Source: Stenotrophomonas sp.
GTDB lineage: Bacteria; Pseudomonadota; Gammaproteobacteria; Xanthomonadales; Xanthomonadaceae
Direction of reading: 5' to 3'
DNA: 6,994 nt
Assembly: GCA_003484865.1 (NCBI GenBank)
Contig: DMZT01000345.1
Span: 1-6,994 of the forward strand
Position 1 is the stretch's first letter. Each line of letters starts with the position of its first letter. Shown here piece by piece: positions 1-6,025 of this stretch. The translations under genes were made by a program, and so were the position numbers. The notes beneath the pieces are model-generated. The model saw nothing but the letters and a program-made list of their open reading frames with translations, did not search any database and was not told where the DNA came from.

Positions 1-1
1 C

Positions 2-769
2 ACCGCTACCAACAAATCGGTCGGCATCGTGCAGCTGATGGAAAAGAAGGTCGGCAAGGACGGCAAGGCCGCCTACACCCACGATCTGCGCGAGCTGGTC
101 GTCGATGGCGCCAACAACCGCCTGTACGTCACCGGTCATTCGGGTGAGGGCAGCGTGCTGTTCGTGGTGGATACGCAGTCGCTGAAGGTCATCAACACCA
201 TTCCGGGCCTGGGCAACGCCAAGGCACCGGGCCTGGCACTGGATGCCAAGGCCAAGCGCGTGTACACCTCCAACCTGCTGGCCGAGGTCGTCACCGTTGG
301 CACGGACAGCGGCAAGGTCGAGCAGCGCTTCAAGGTCAGTGCGGAGCAGCCTATGAACATCGCGCTGGATCCGGCCGGCAAGCGCCTGTTCGTGACCGAC
401 CAGGGCTCGGAGATGATCCGCAAGTACCAGGCCAGCAGCTCGGGTTTCGAATCGAAGCATCCGGGCCAGCGTGTGCTGGTGCTGGACCGTACCACCGGCA
501 AGGAACTGGCCAGCATCCCGACCGATGCCGGCCCGCTGGGCATCCTGCTCGATGCACCGCGCAAGCGCCTGTACGTGACCAACCGCGATGGCGGCACCGT
601 CACCGCATATAACAGCGATACCTACAAGCAGGTGGCGACGTACGCGGTGCCGACGCACCCGAACAGCCTGGCGCTGGATGCAAAGAAGAACGTGCTGTAC
701 GTGACCGTCAAGAACGGTGACAGCGAGCCGAAGGGCAGCGAAGAGTCTGTTGCGCGGATTGCGCTGTAA
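2..769 (+). CDS. YncE-like YVTN beta-propeller protein, 5'-truncated
   Basis: The reading frame is open from base 2, so the gene begins left of the window; 255 C-terminal codons are visible and the TAA is at 767-769. The GTG at 29 is only an internal codon. Five copies of a strand motif of the form (L/I)-x-LD-x(4)-(R/V)-(L/V)(Y/F)-V-T recur at visible residues about 32-45, 78-91, 120-133, 181-194 and 223-236. Examples are LALDAKAKRVYTSN and ILLDAPRKRLYVTN. This spacing of about 42-58 residues is the signature of YVTN/NHL-type beta-propeller blades. Length and motif style fit the YncE family; E. coli YncE is a periplasmic seven-bladed propeller of about 350 residues, of unclear function, reported to bind DNA. 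A signal peptide would lie outside the window and cannot be checked. The gene runs convergent to the serine hydrolase and ends at a hairpin. The propeller assignment is firm; equivalence to YncE itself is likely but unproven. Confidence 0.85.
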   Translation, partial: TATNKSVGIVQLMEKKVGKDGKAAYTHDLRELVVDGANNRLYVTGHSGEGSVLFVVDTQSLKVINTIPGLGNAKAPGLALDAKAKRVYTSNLLAEVVTVGTDSGKVEQRFKVSAEQPMNIALDPAGKRLFVTDQGSEMIRKYQASSSGFESKHPGQRVLVLDRTTGKELASIPTDAGPLGILLDAPRKRLYVTNRDGGTVTAYNSDTYKQVATYAVPTHPNSLALDAKKNVLYVTVKNGDSEPKGSEESVARIAL

Positions 770-788
770 CGTGTTGTAGCTGGACCAA

Positions 789-815
789 GGGCCGGCCGCC
801 TCGCGCGGCCGGTCC
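789..815. terminator. GC-rich hairpin between convergent genes
   Basis: An 11-bp stem, gggccggccgc (789-799) pairing with gcggccggtcc (805-815), with one G:T wobble and a 5-base loop ctcgc. It begins 19 bases after the YncE-like stop codon and lies between two convergent genes, the usual place for a shared terminator. Neither side has a good T-run (tgtattc follows on the + strand, TTGG on the - strand), so it is at best an imperfect intrinsic terminator. It could also be a palindromic extragenic repeat of the kind common in Stenotrophomonas. Confidence 0.55.
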
Positions 816-899
816 TGTATTCGCTGCGTCGGAAGCTCTATTCCCGCGCGCCGTGATGCGAGACTGGCGCAAAGCCCTCGGCGTCGGCCCCAATCGTCA

Positions 900-2477
900 T
901 CAAATATCCCGCTCCCGCCGCACGTAATATCCCCGCCCCTCCCCAAACACCACACTCAACGCTTCCACCTTTCCGAACGCATCCCGATGGAACTCGATCT
1001 CCAGCCCATCGATATCCGGTGACACCAACCGATTCGGCGACACTGGCAGCACGCACCCATCGCGTTTCGTCCCAGCCACACCCACGCGCACCTCCCCACC
1101 AGCGACCTTCACCTCCAACGCCGGGATGTCGAAGATGTCGGTCAACGCACGGCGCTGCGCCATCGGCACGCGCTCGTCCAGCTCGAACACCCCGGCATAG
1201 TCCGCATACCGCGGCTCACGAAGGTCCAGCGCAACCGTGCGCACGGCAGGATTCACGCCACGCCCGATCGCATCCGACAGTGCATTGCGGATCTCCGTCG
1301 CCAGCGCGGCGCCATTCTCACCATTGGTAAGAATCACAAAGCCATCGCCCGTCTCCAGATACCCCTCGATCCACGCCCGGTAACTGTCGTTGGAGCCGCC
1401 ATGGTGGAAGATCCGGGTCTGCCCGGCACCGTCCAGACGCGGGCCAAGGCCGTGCCAGCTTGGCGACACCTCGGTCATCATGTCGGTCGCAATGGGCCGC
1501 GGCAGGAAGTCGCCCTGGCCACGGTAGCTGGCCGTGAGGGCAACAACGAACGCGGCCAGGTCGTTGGCGCTGGTCCACAGGCCGGAGGCGCCCTGCTCGG
1601 GAAAGGACTGCCAGCCACGCGGCAGGGCGGTGGGCTTGCCGTCGCCGTCATGCGCTTTGGCGATGTTTTCGGTGTTGGCGGGCGGATCGGTGAACCGGCT
1701 GCGCTGCATGCCCAGTGGCTCGAACACCTGCTTGCGCGCGAGCGTGTCCAGCGGCTGGCCGGTCACGTCTTCGAGCACGAGTTGTTCGACCATCACGCCG
1801 CCACCAGAGTAATCGCCCCGTTCGCCGGGTGTATGGATCAGACGTACGGGTTTGTTCTTGGCCGGGGCGATGCCGTCCAGTGTCTGCAGCAAGGTAGGCA
1901 GCGGCTCGCCGGGCAGGTAGTCGGCGAAACCATGGACGCCCAGCCCGGCGGTGTGCGACATCAACATGCGCAGGGTCAGCTGCGATGCCGGCACCGACGG
2001 GGTAGCCGGGACTTTCCAGCTGCGCAGGTAGGTGGCGATGTCCCGGTCCAGCGCGAGGGTGCCGTCGGCGACCAATCGCAGTGAGGTGGCGGCCGTAACC
2101 ACCTTGCTGACCGAGCCGACCGAGAACAGCGTGTCGGCATTCACGGCAGCCTGCGTGCCCACCTCGCGCGTACCGTAGCCGGCGCTGTGAACGAGCTTGC
2201 TGTCGCGGAGAACGGCAATCGCAACGCCCGGGACATGGTGCTGGGCCATGCGTTCCTGCAGCGACCAGTGCGGCAGCCCGGTATCGGCCGGCACCACCGT
2301 GGGGCGCAGGCCGGAGGCGAGCGCCGTGCGGATCGTAGCGTCTTCGCGGTCCGCCGCCGCGCCGGGGCCGGCAAGCAGCAGTAGCAGCGCGGCACACAGT
2401 GACGCGCGCAGCAGGCCGTACTGAGCGCGGTGGAATCGCAATGGTGTGGATGCCTGCGGAGGGGATGCGTAAGCCAT
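900..2477 (-). CDS. Exported beta-lactamase-family (class C/esterase-like) serine hydrolase
   Basis: Predicted 525 residues, exported to the periplasm or beyond. Residues 1-42 form a signal peptide: a basic N-region, a hydrophobic core ending in LLLLL at 31-35, and GAAA before a likely cut near 42. Active-site motifs of the class C beta-lactamase/DD-peptidase/esterase superfamily are visible. Motif 1 is S122-V-S-K125 (nucleophile and general base). Motif 2 is Y223-S-G, where AmpC has Y-x-N. Motif 3 is H359-G-G, in place of K-T-G. The changed second and third motifs are usual in the esterase/peptidase branch and argue against a true cephalosporinase. Residues about 420-525 form an extra beta-rich C-terminal region (YADYAGVFELDE...), like the DUF3471-type domains found behind such hydrolases. 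The frame stays open upstream to 2678, but I chose the ATG at 2477 because GAGG lies 6 bases before it and the signal peptide follows. It is downstream of the BlaI and M56 genes on the same strand with a 157-bp gap, so it could be the controlled output of that circuit. The substrate is unknown. Confidence 0.88.
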   Translation of the reverse strand: MAYASPPQASTPLRFHRAQYGLLRASLCAALLLLLAGPGAAADREDATIRTALASGLRPTVVPADTGLPHWSLQERMAQHHVPGVAIAVLRDSKLVHSAGYGTREVGTQAAVNADTLFSVGSVSKVVTAATSLRLVADGTLALDRDIATYLRSWKVPATPSVPASQLTLRMLMSHTAGLGVHGFADYLPGEPLPTLLQTLDGIAPAKNKPVRLIHTPGERGDYSGGGVMVEQLVLEDVTGQPLDTLARKQVFEPLGMQRSRFTDPPANTENIAKAHDGDGKPTALPRGWQSFPEQGASGLWTSANDLAAFVVALTASYRGQGDFLPRPIATDMMTEVSPSWHGLGPRLDGAGQTRIFHHGGSNDSYRAWIEGYLETGDGFVILTNGENGAALATEIRNALSDAIGRGVNPAVRTVALDLREPRYADYAGVFELDERVPMAQRRALTDIFDIPALEVKVAGGEVRVGVAGTKRDGCVLPVSPNRLVSPDIDGLEIEFHRDAFGKVEALSVVFGEGRGYYVRRERDI

Positions 2478-2483
2478 GCGATA

Positions 2484-2487
2484 CCTC
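2484..2487 (-). promoter_or_regulatory. Shine-Dalgarno GAGG that decides the serine hydrolase start
   Basis: On the minus strand GAGG is followed by the 6-base spacer TATCGC and then the ATG at 2477. The other in-frame ATG nearby (2489) has no purine-rich site before it. The much longer open frame up to 2678 would overlap the end of the M56-ankyrin gene and bury the signal peptide. Confidence 0.6.
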
Positions 2488-2577
2488 ATTAGCGGGCGAT
2501 GCGCGAAAGACAGGCGTGCGCGTGCACGCCGCAGTGAGGGGCGATACGGTGCAGCGAAAGAGGGGATGGCGTGGCGG

Positions 2578-2600
2578 GCGATGGCGGCGGAGGCCATCGC
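2578..2600 (-). terminator. Hairpin in the gap between the M56-ankyrin and serine hydrolase genes
   Basis: Perfect 8-bp arms, gcgatggc (2578-2585) and gccatcgc (2593-2600), with a 7-base loop. It starts 35 bases downstream of the M56-ankyrin stop codon and lies about 100 bases before the hydrolase start. No T-run follows on the minus strand (the nearest is CTCTTTCG, some distance on), so it may be a partial terminator, an mRNA-stability stem, or chance in GC-rich DNA. If it acts, it would lower hydrolase expression relative to the two regulatory genes. Confidence 0.3.
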
Positions 2601-2634
2601 ACCGATCAGCGTCACCCGTGGGGAGTGCGGCCGG

Positions 2635-4191
2635 TCAGCGTCTGCCGGCGACCGCACCACGCTGGGTGAGGTAGTCACGGACGCGATCGTTGCGTGCCTG
2701 GTTCAGCGGCGAGCGCCACTGCCCGAAATCGGCCACCACGCCGAGGTTGATGTCGGCACCGTGCTCGACCAGATAGGCCACGGTGTCGACGTCACCGGAG
2801 CGGGCCGCGTTGATCAGCGGGGTTTCGTCGTAGGCGACGATGCGGTTGACGTCGGCCCCGGCGCCGACCAGACGCTCGACGACCGGCAGATGACCGCGAC
2901 GTGCCGCCGCGATCAGCGGATTGCCATCGCCGCGCGAGGCCAGGTCGGGCTGCGCGCCGAGCACGAGCAGGGCGTCGACCATCGCCAGTTCGCCTTGCTT
3001 GGCAGCGACGATCAGCGCGGTGCCGTCGCCACTGACCTGCGTATCCACGGCAACCCCCGTCTTGACCAGGTGCTGTACGCGGGAGATGTCTCCAGTGCCG
3101 GCCGCGCTGAGCAGCTGCTCGGCCTGCGGCGAAACGGTACGCGACGTAGTGGCGGTTTCGTTCTCTGCAACGATGATCGCGTTGCCCAACCGCGGCGTAG
3201 CGGCCACGGTGACACCAACATGCGCGACCAGCGCAACCGCACACAGTGCGCCCCAGCCGAAGCGCGTTGTCCAGCGGGTCGAGCGCGTGTCCAGGCGCAG
3301 CAGCCCATCGATGCGCTGGCTCAAGCCACTGCGGGTGGCGGACATGCCGACGGCCAGTGGCGCGCTGTGCCCGCGCTGCGTCATCAGTCCGGCGATACCG
3401 GCCAGCAGGGAATCGGCATAGCCGCGGCCACTGCCGGTGCGCAACGCCGCCTGCTCATCGCAAGCCATCTCGCGGGCGAGATCCAGTCGACGGCCCAGCA
3501 GGTGCAGGAACGGGCTCCACCAGTACACGGCGAGCAGTGCACGCTGGGCAGCGGTGATCCACAGATCATGCCGACGGATATGCGCGGCTTCATGCAGCAG
3601 CAGATCACGCAGCGCGGCCGGGGGCAGGGTGGATGCCATCGTGGTCGGCACCAGAATGCGCGGCGACCACAGGCCAACCACCATCGGCCCCGGGGCGATA
3701 TCGGACAGTGCAACGCTGGCACCCGCAGGCAGTTCTCCACCCAGCAGCGCTTCGTGCTGGGGCGAATGCCGCGCGCTGCGATGCAGGCGACGCGCTTGCC
3801 ATGCGCCTTGGCCCAGGCGGGTCAGGCCCCAGAGCGTGCCGAGCAACCAGATCAGTACGGCGCCGTGCAGCAGGGTCGGCGTGGTGGAGGCGGGGATCGT
3901 GTTGGTGATGCCGTCCACTTTCTGCGCGGCAACCGGCACTGGAGCCTCAGTCGCTAAGGGCAGTACGGCCTGCTGCGGGACCTCAACAGTCGTCGGCGCG
4001 GTGCGAGGCAGCAGGACCAACAGCGGTGATGCCGCAACCAGCACAAAGGCCACGCAGAGTGCCCAGGAGCGCGCTTCTGCATTGATCCGGCTGCGCCCCA
4101 CTACAAGGGCAGCCAGCGCGAACAACAAGGCGCTCTGCCAGAGGTGTTGCACGGCCATCGTCGCCAGGGCTTGGGTCCAATGCACGGTCAT
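2635..4191 (-). CDS. BlaR1-like M56 membrane metalloprotease with C-terminal ankyrin repeats
   Basis: 518 residues. Membrane segments are seen at about 15-32, 42-62, 105-124 and 312-330. The zinc-protease motif H200-E-A-A-H204 lies in the loop between segments 3 and 4, followed by the M56-type helix E241-M-A-C-D-E (third ligand E241). In BlaR1/MecR1 this domain faces the cytoplasm and, when the outer sensor is engaged, triggers inactivation of the partner repressor BlaI/MecI. Here the part after segment 4 (about 350-518) has no SxxK penicillin-binding domain. Instead it holds four ankyrin repeats at about 355-388, 390-423, 424-456 and 457-492, plus a partial fifth at 493-513. These show the usual TPLxxAAxxG, VxxLLxxGA and ADxN elements (for example TPLINAARSGD, LVEHGADIN). 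With BlaR1 topology they would be extracytoplasmic. The start is the ATG at 4191, preceded by GAGGA at 4203-4199 (7-base spacer) and overlapping the repressor stop (ATGA), so the two are translationally coupled. Protease and repeats are clear; the signal sensed is unknown. Confidence 0.92.
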   Translation of the reverse strand: MTVHWTQALATMAVQHLWQSALLFALAALVVGRSRINAEARSWALCVAFVLVAASPLLVLLPRTAPTTVEVPQQAVLPLATEAPVPVAAQKVDGITNTIPASTTPTLLHGAVLIWLLGTLWGLTRLGQGAWQARRLHRSARHSPQHEALLGGELPAGASVALSDIAPGPMVVGLWSPRILVPTTMASTLPPAALRDLLLHEAAHIRRHDLWITAAQRALLAVYWWSPFLHLLGRRLDLAREMACDEQAALRTGSGRGYADSLLAGIAGLMTQRGHSAPLAVGMSATRSGLSQRIDGLLRLDTRSTRWTTRFGWGALCAVALVAHVGVTVAATPRLGNAIIVAENETATTSRTVSPQAEQLLSAAGTGDISRVQHLVKTGVAVDTQVSGDGTALIVAAKQGELAMVDALLVLGAQPDLASRGDGNPLIAAARRGHLPVVERLVGAGADVNRIVAYDETPLINAARSGDVDTVAYLVEHGADINLGVVADFGQWRSPLNQARNDRVRDYLTQRGAVAGRR

Positions 4192-4583
4192 TTGGGCGTC
4201 CTCGAAGGAGATGCGTCGTCCACGCGCTGCTGCAGCGCTTTGAGCTCGTCAGCGTCCATGTCGTGCTCATCGATCAGGTGCTGGGCCAGCACGCTGGGCG
4301 AATCGTTGAAGAAGGACTTGAGCAGATTCTCCAGCGCCTGCTTGCGCGCGTCGCTGCGGGTGATCGCGGCGCTGTAGATGAAGGCGCGACCCTCGCTGCG
4401 ATGGTGGACCAGTCCCTTCTTGTCCAGCACCTTGAACATGGTCAGCACGGTCGTATACGCGACCGGCTTCTTCCTGGACAGCTCATCGGTGACCTCACGC
4501 ACGGACGCCTCCTTCTTCTTCCAGAGCACCTCCAGAATGCGGCGTTCGGCGTCGGTCAGGGCAGGCGATACGGGGCGGGCCAT
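4188..4583 (-). CDS. BlaI/MecI/CopY-family winged-helix transcriptional repressor
   Basis: 131 residues, the normal family length (about 120-140). The N-terminal winged-helix domain covers about 7-75: LTDAERRILEVLW (helix 1), ASVREVTDEL (helix 2), the recognition helix region VAYTTVLTMFKVLDKKG at 41-57, and the wing GLVHHRSEGRAFIYSA. The YTTVLTM...L..KG pattern is diagnostic for BlaI/MecI. The C-terminal half (about 80-120) is the dimerisation part; the region matching the staphylococcal N101-F102 cleavage site falls near residues 100-102 (A-Q-H), by a rough manual alignment. Family members bind as dimers to promoter dyads, repress their own operon, and are removed by the co-encoded M56 protease. 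This gene overlaps the M56 gene by 4 bp and is first in the operon. The start is the ATG at 4583; no good Shine-Dalgarno precedes it (AGTAGATAGCC), but the next domain begins directly after, so no other start fits. A low-complexity tail (ASPSRTPK) closes the protein. Confidence 0.93.
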   Translation of the reverse strand: MARPVSPALTDAERRILEVLWKKKEASVREVTDELSRKKPVAYTTVLTMFKVLDKKGLVHHRSEGRAFIYSAAITRSDARKQALENLLKSFFNDSPSVLAQHLIDEHDMDADELKALQQRVDDASPSRTPK

Positions 4584-4615
4584 GGCTATCTACTGGTTCG
4601 TTAGTTGATGCCCGC

Positions 4616-4660
4616 ATCGTGCGCCCGACAGATCGGACATGTCAACTATGTAATTAGTAA
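4616..4660 (-). promoter_or_regulatory. Candidate promoter/operator of the blaI-M56 operon
   Basis: An AT-rich patch (4637-4661) stands out in otherwise GC-rich DNA upstream of the repressor gene. On the minus strand there is a perfect TTGACA -35 box (4645-4640). Its only partner is the weak -10 candidate CACGAT (4621-4616) at 18-base spacing. Overlapping it is the perfect palindrome GACATGTC (4636-4643). Next to that is TGTAAT (4649-4654), which matches one half of the TACA-N-TGTA dyads known for BlaI/MecI/CopY regulators; the other half is poorly conserved. ACAT and ATGT (4637-4640, 4648-4651) also form a short inverted repeat. An autoregulatory operator here is expected from family behaviour, but the exact site is uncertain. 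Confidence 0.4.
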
Positions 4661-4716
4661 TGGCCGGCCTGCGCGGCGAACCATGGCTCCACCGCGGCCA
4701 CGTCGCCGGCACGCAT

Positions 4717-4929
4717 CTATGGGTTGTCATGGCCACGCAGCAGCGCGCAGCTGGCACAGCACTCGCTCTCCGGCCTCTGCCGCAGAGCAGCACGCAATGC
4801 CGCATAGGCTGCAGGATGCGCACCAAGGCCATGCAACAACAACGTAAGTGCCAGCCCACAGCAGGCGTTTCCGGACGCGCTGGGTTCGACACGATGCGCA
4901 GCCTCCGGTGTGATCTCATGACAGTCCAT
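4717..4929 (-). CDS. Possible small Cys-rich protein, unrecognised
   Basis: A 70-residue open frame, ATG at 4929 and TAG at 4717-4719, with a GGGA eight bases before the ATG as a possible ribosome site. The product has six cysteines, paired or spaced as CC (23-24) and CC-x-x-C (57-58, 61) plus C3, a hydrophobic Ala/Leu stretch in the middle (about 24-51), and a His-containing end (GHDNP). This could suggest metal binding, but I know no family match. It lies 133 bp upstream of the repressor gene on the same strand. Against it: codon third positions are less GC-biased than in the neighbours, and open frames overlap it on both strands (for example 4660-4977, +). The stretch may simply be non-coding. 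Confidence 0.3.
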   Translation of the reverse strand: MDCHEITPEAAHRVEPSASGNACCGLALTLLLHGLGAHPAAYAALRAALRQRPESECCASCALLRGHDNP

Positions 4930-5115
4930 GTACCGGTTCCCAGCGTCGACGATGCCCCATGGCGACTGTCGTCCTGAGGTGTCGCAGATCCTGAGATCGT
5001 GGCCTCTGATTCCTCCCTCTCACCCCTGAACGCCCCGGCAGGTATCAGTCAGCCCTGTGCACGGCACGTCAGCGACATCGCGCTTTCTTTCACGGCTCAC
5101 CCAACCCCGTCTCCC

Positions 5116-5121
5116 TAGGAT
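5116..5121 (+). promoter_or_regulatory. Possible -10 box of the alpha/beta hydrolase gene
   Basis: TAGGAT (consensus TATAAT, 4 of 6) sits 35 bases before the hydrolase ATG, a plausible leader length. No good -35 lies at 16-18 bases; the nearest candidate, TTTCAC (5088-5093), is 22 bases away, so this is weak. The rest of 4930-5115 shows no gene or other signal I can support. Confidence 0.22.
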
Positions 5122-5145
5122 CGAACCTTCCTTCCCCATCGCTCC

Positions 5146-5151
5146 AAGGAG
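5146..5151 (+). promoter_or_regulatory. Strong Shine-Dalgarno AAGGAG of the alpha/beta hydrolase gene
   Basis: AAGGAG, a near-perfect match to the 16S rRNA 3' end, with a 5-base spacer to the ATG at 5157. It fixes the start and suggests efficient translation. Confidence 0.75.
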
Positions 5152-5156
5152 TTCCC

Positions 5157-5969
5157 ATGGCTGCTTCCCGCGTTCGCCTGCACGTTGAAGATTCCGGTGG
5201 TACTGGCCGTCCGGTGGTGCTGATCCACGGCTGGCCGCTGTCGGCCGAATCGTGGAAGGCGCAGGTCCCCGCGCTGCGCGAGGCGGGCTACCGCGTGGTG
5301 GCCTACGACCGCCGTGGCTTCGGGCGTTCGGACAAGCCGGCCGACGGCTACGAGTACGACACGCTCGCCGATGATCTGGCCGGTGTGCTCGAGGATCTGG
5401 ATCTGGAGGACGCCACCCTGGTTGGCTTCTCGATGGGCGGTGGTGAAGTGGCGCGCTATGTCGCCAAGCATGGCGAATCGCGCCTGCACAGTGTGGTGTT
5501 CGCTTCGGCGGTGCCGCCGTACATGCTCAAGACCAGCGACAACCCCGAGGGCCCGCTGACGCAGGAAAAGGCCGATGAAATGCGCGAAGGCCTGGAGAAG
5601 GACCGCGACGCGTTCTTCGATGGCTTCACCAAGGATTTCTTCAGCGCCAACGGCGAGCTCAAGGTCAGCGAGGAAGAGCGCCAGGCGGCCATCAAGCTGT
5701 GCCAGCAGTCCGATCAGACCGCGGCGCTGGGCTGCATGAAGGCCTTCGGCACGACCGATTTCCGCGGCGACCTCAAGAAGGTCACGGTGCCGACCCTGGT
5801 GCTGCATGGTGACAGCGATGGCACGGTCCCGTTCGAGGGCTCGGGCAAGCGCACCCATGCGGCCATCGCGGGCAGTGAGGTGGTGGTGCTGAAGGACGCG
5901 CCGCACGGCTGCAATGCCAGCCATGCCGATGCGTTCAACAAGGCGCTGCTGGACTTCCTAAAGAAGTAA
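5157..5969 (+). CDS. Alpha/beta hydrolase, non-heme chloroperoxidase/esterase type
   Basis: 270 residues, the usual length for this group (about 270-280), with no signal peptide, so cytoplasmic. Motifs in order: the oxyanion-hole loop H24-G-W-P-L-S; strand and turn VVAYDRRGFGRSDKP (48-61); the nucleophile elbow G90-F-S92-M-G-G; the acid motif HGDSDGTVP with D221 as the likely catalytic acid; and H250 in APHG near the end. Together S92, D221 and H250 make a complete triad. HGWPLS and GFSMGGGE are typical of proteins annotated as non-heme chloroperoxidases. Known members are carboxylesterases or perhydrolases in practice: they make peracids from carboxylic acids and peroxide, which halogenate chemically, and they also hydrolyse simple esters. 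Codon use is strongly GC-biased, like the other resident genes. It stands alone, reading away from the blaI group, and is probably monocistronic. The family is certain; the physiological substrate cannot be told from the sequence. Confidence 0.93.
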   Translation: MAASRVRLHVEDSGGTGRPVVLIHGWPLSAESWKAQVPALREAGYRVVAYDRRGFGRSDKPADGYEYDTLADDLAGVLEDLDLEDATLVGFSMGGGEVARYVAKHGESRLHSVVFASAVPPYMLKTSDNPEGPLTQEKADEMREGLEKDRDAFFDGFTKDFFSANGELKVSEEERQAAIKLCQQSDQTAALGCMKAFGTTDFRGDLKKVTVPTLVLHGDSDGTVPFEGSGKRTHAAIAGSEVVVLKDAPHGCNASHADAFNKALLDFLKK

Positions 5970-5997
5970 AGGGCCGGCGCACTTCGAGGTGGCCAAA

Positions 5998-6025
5998 GGC
6001 GTCGACGCTTTTAGGTGTCGACGCC
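5998..6025. repeat. Perfect 9-bp inverted repeat after the hydrolase gene
   Basis: Arms ggcgtcgac (5998-6006) and gtcgacgcc (6017-6025) enclose a 10-base loop gcttttaggt. It begins 29 bases after the hydrolase stop and sits where GC content starts to fall. No T-run follows the right arm, so as a terminator it would be imperfect. Its position also fits a boundary palindrome of the low-GC insert. Confidence 0.5.

Noticed and set aside
776..815. SMAG-type (GTAG-headed) Stenotrophomonas palindromic repeat
   Set aside because: A GTAG occurs at 776-779, but it is 9 bases away from the stem and the stem does not match the usual short GTAG-linked hairpin; a plain terminator hairpin is the simpler reading.
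1401..2084. 227-codon open frame on the + strand
   Set aside because: Antisense to the serine hydrolase, with no motif and a composition dictated by the other strand.
900..2477. Calling the serine hydrolase an AmpC beta-lactamase
   Set aside because: Motif 2 is Y-S-G rather than Y-x-N and motif 3 is H-G-G rather than K-T-G, which fits esterase/peptidase-type relatives.
2520..2529. 10-bp palindrome GCGTGCACGC as an operator
   Set aside because: Short GC palindromes are common by chance in such DNA, and it has no relation to a promoter that I can see.
2478..2678. Longer N-terminus of the serine hydrolase (592 residues, start at 2678)
   Set aside because: It would start inside the M56-ankyrin gene and place about 67 Arg/Pro-rich residues before a signal peptide; the GAGG before the ATG at 2477 explains the start better.
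2476..3957. 493-codon open frame on the + strand
   Set aside because: It lies antisense to the M56-ankyrin gene; its Arg/Gly/Gln-rich product shows no domain. Long shadow frames are expected opposite high-GC genes.
4660..4977. 105-codon open frame on the + strand in the intergenic region
   Set aside because: No ribosome site, Arg/Ala/His-rich composition without domains, and it overlaps the more plausible small minus-strand frame.
5115..5924. 269-codon open frame on the - strand
   Set aside because: Antisense to the alpha/beta hydrolase, whose catalytic motifs and AAGGAG site settle the coding strand.
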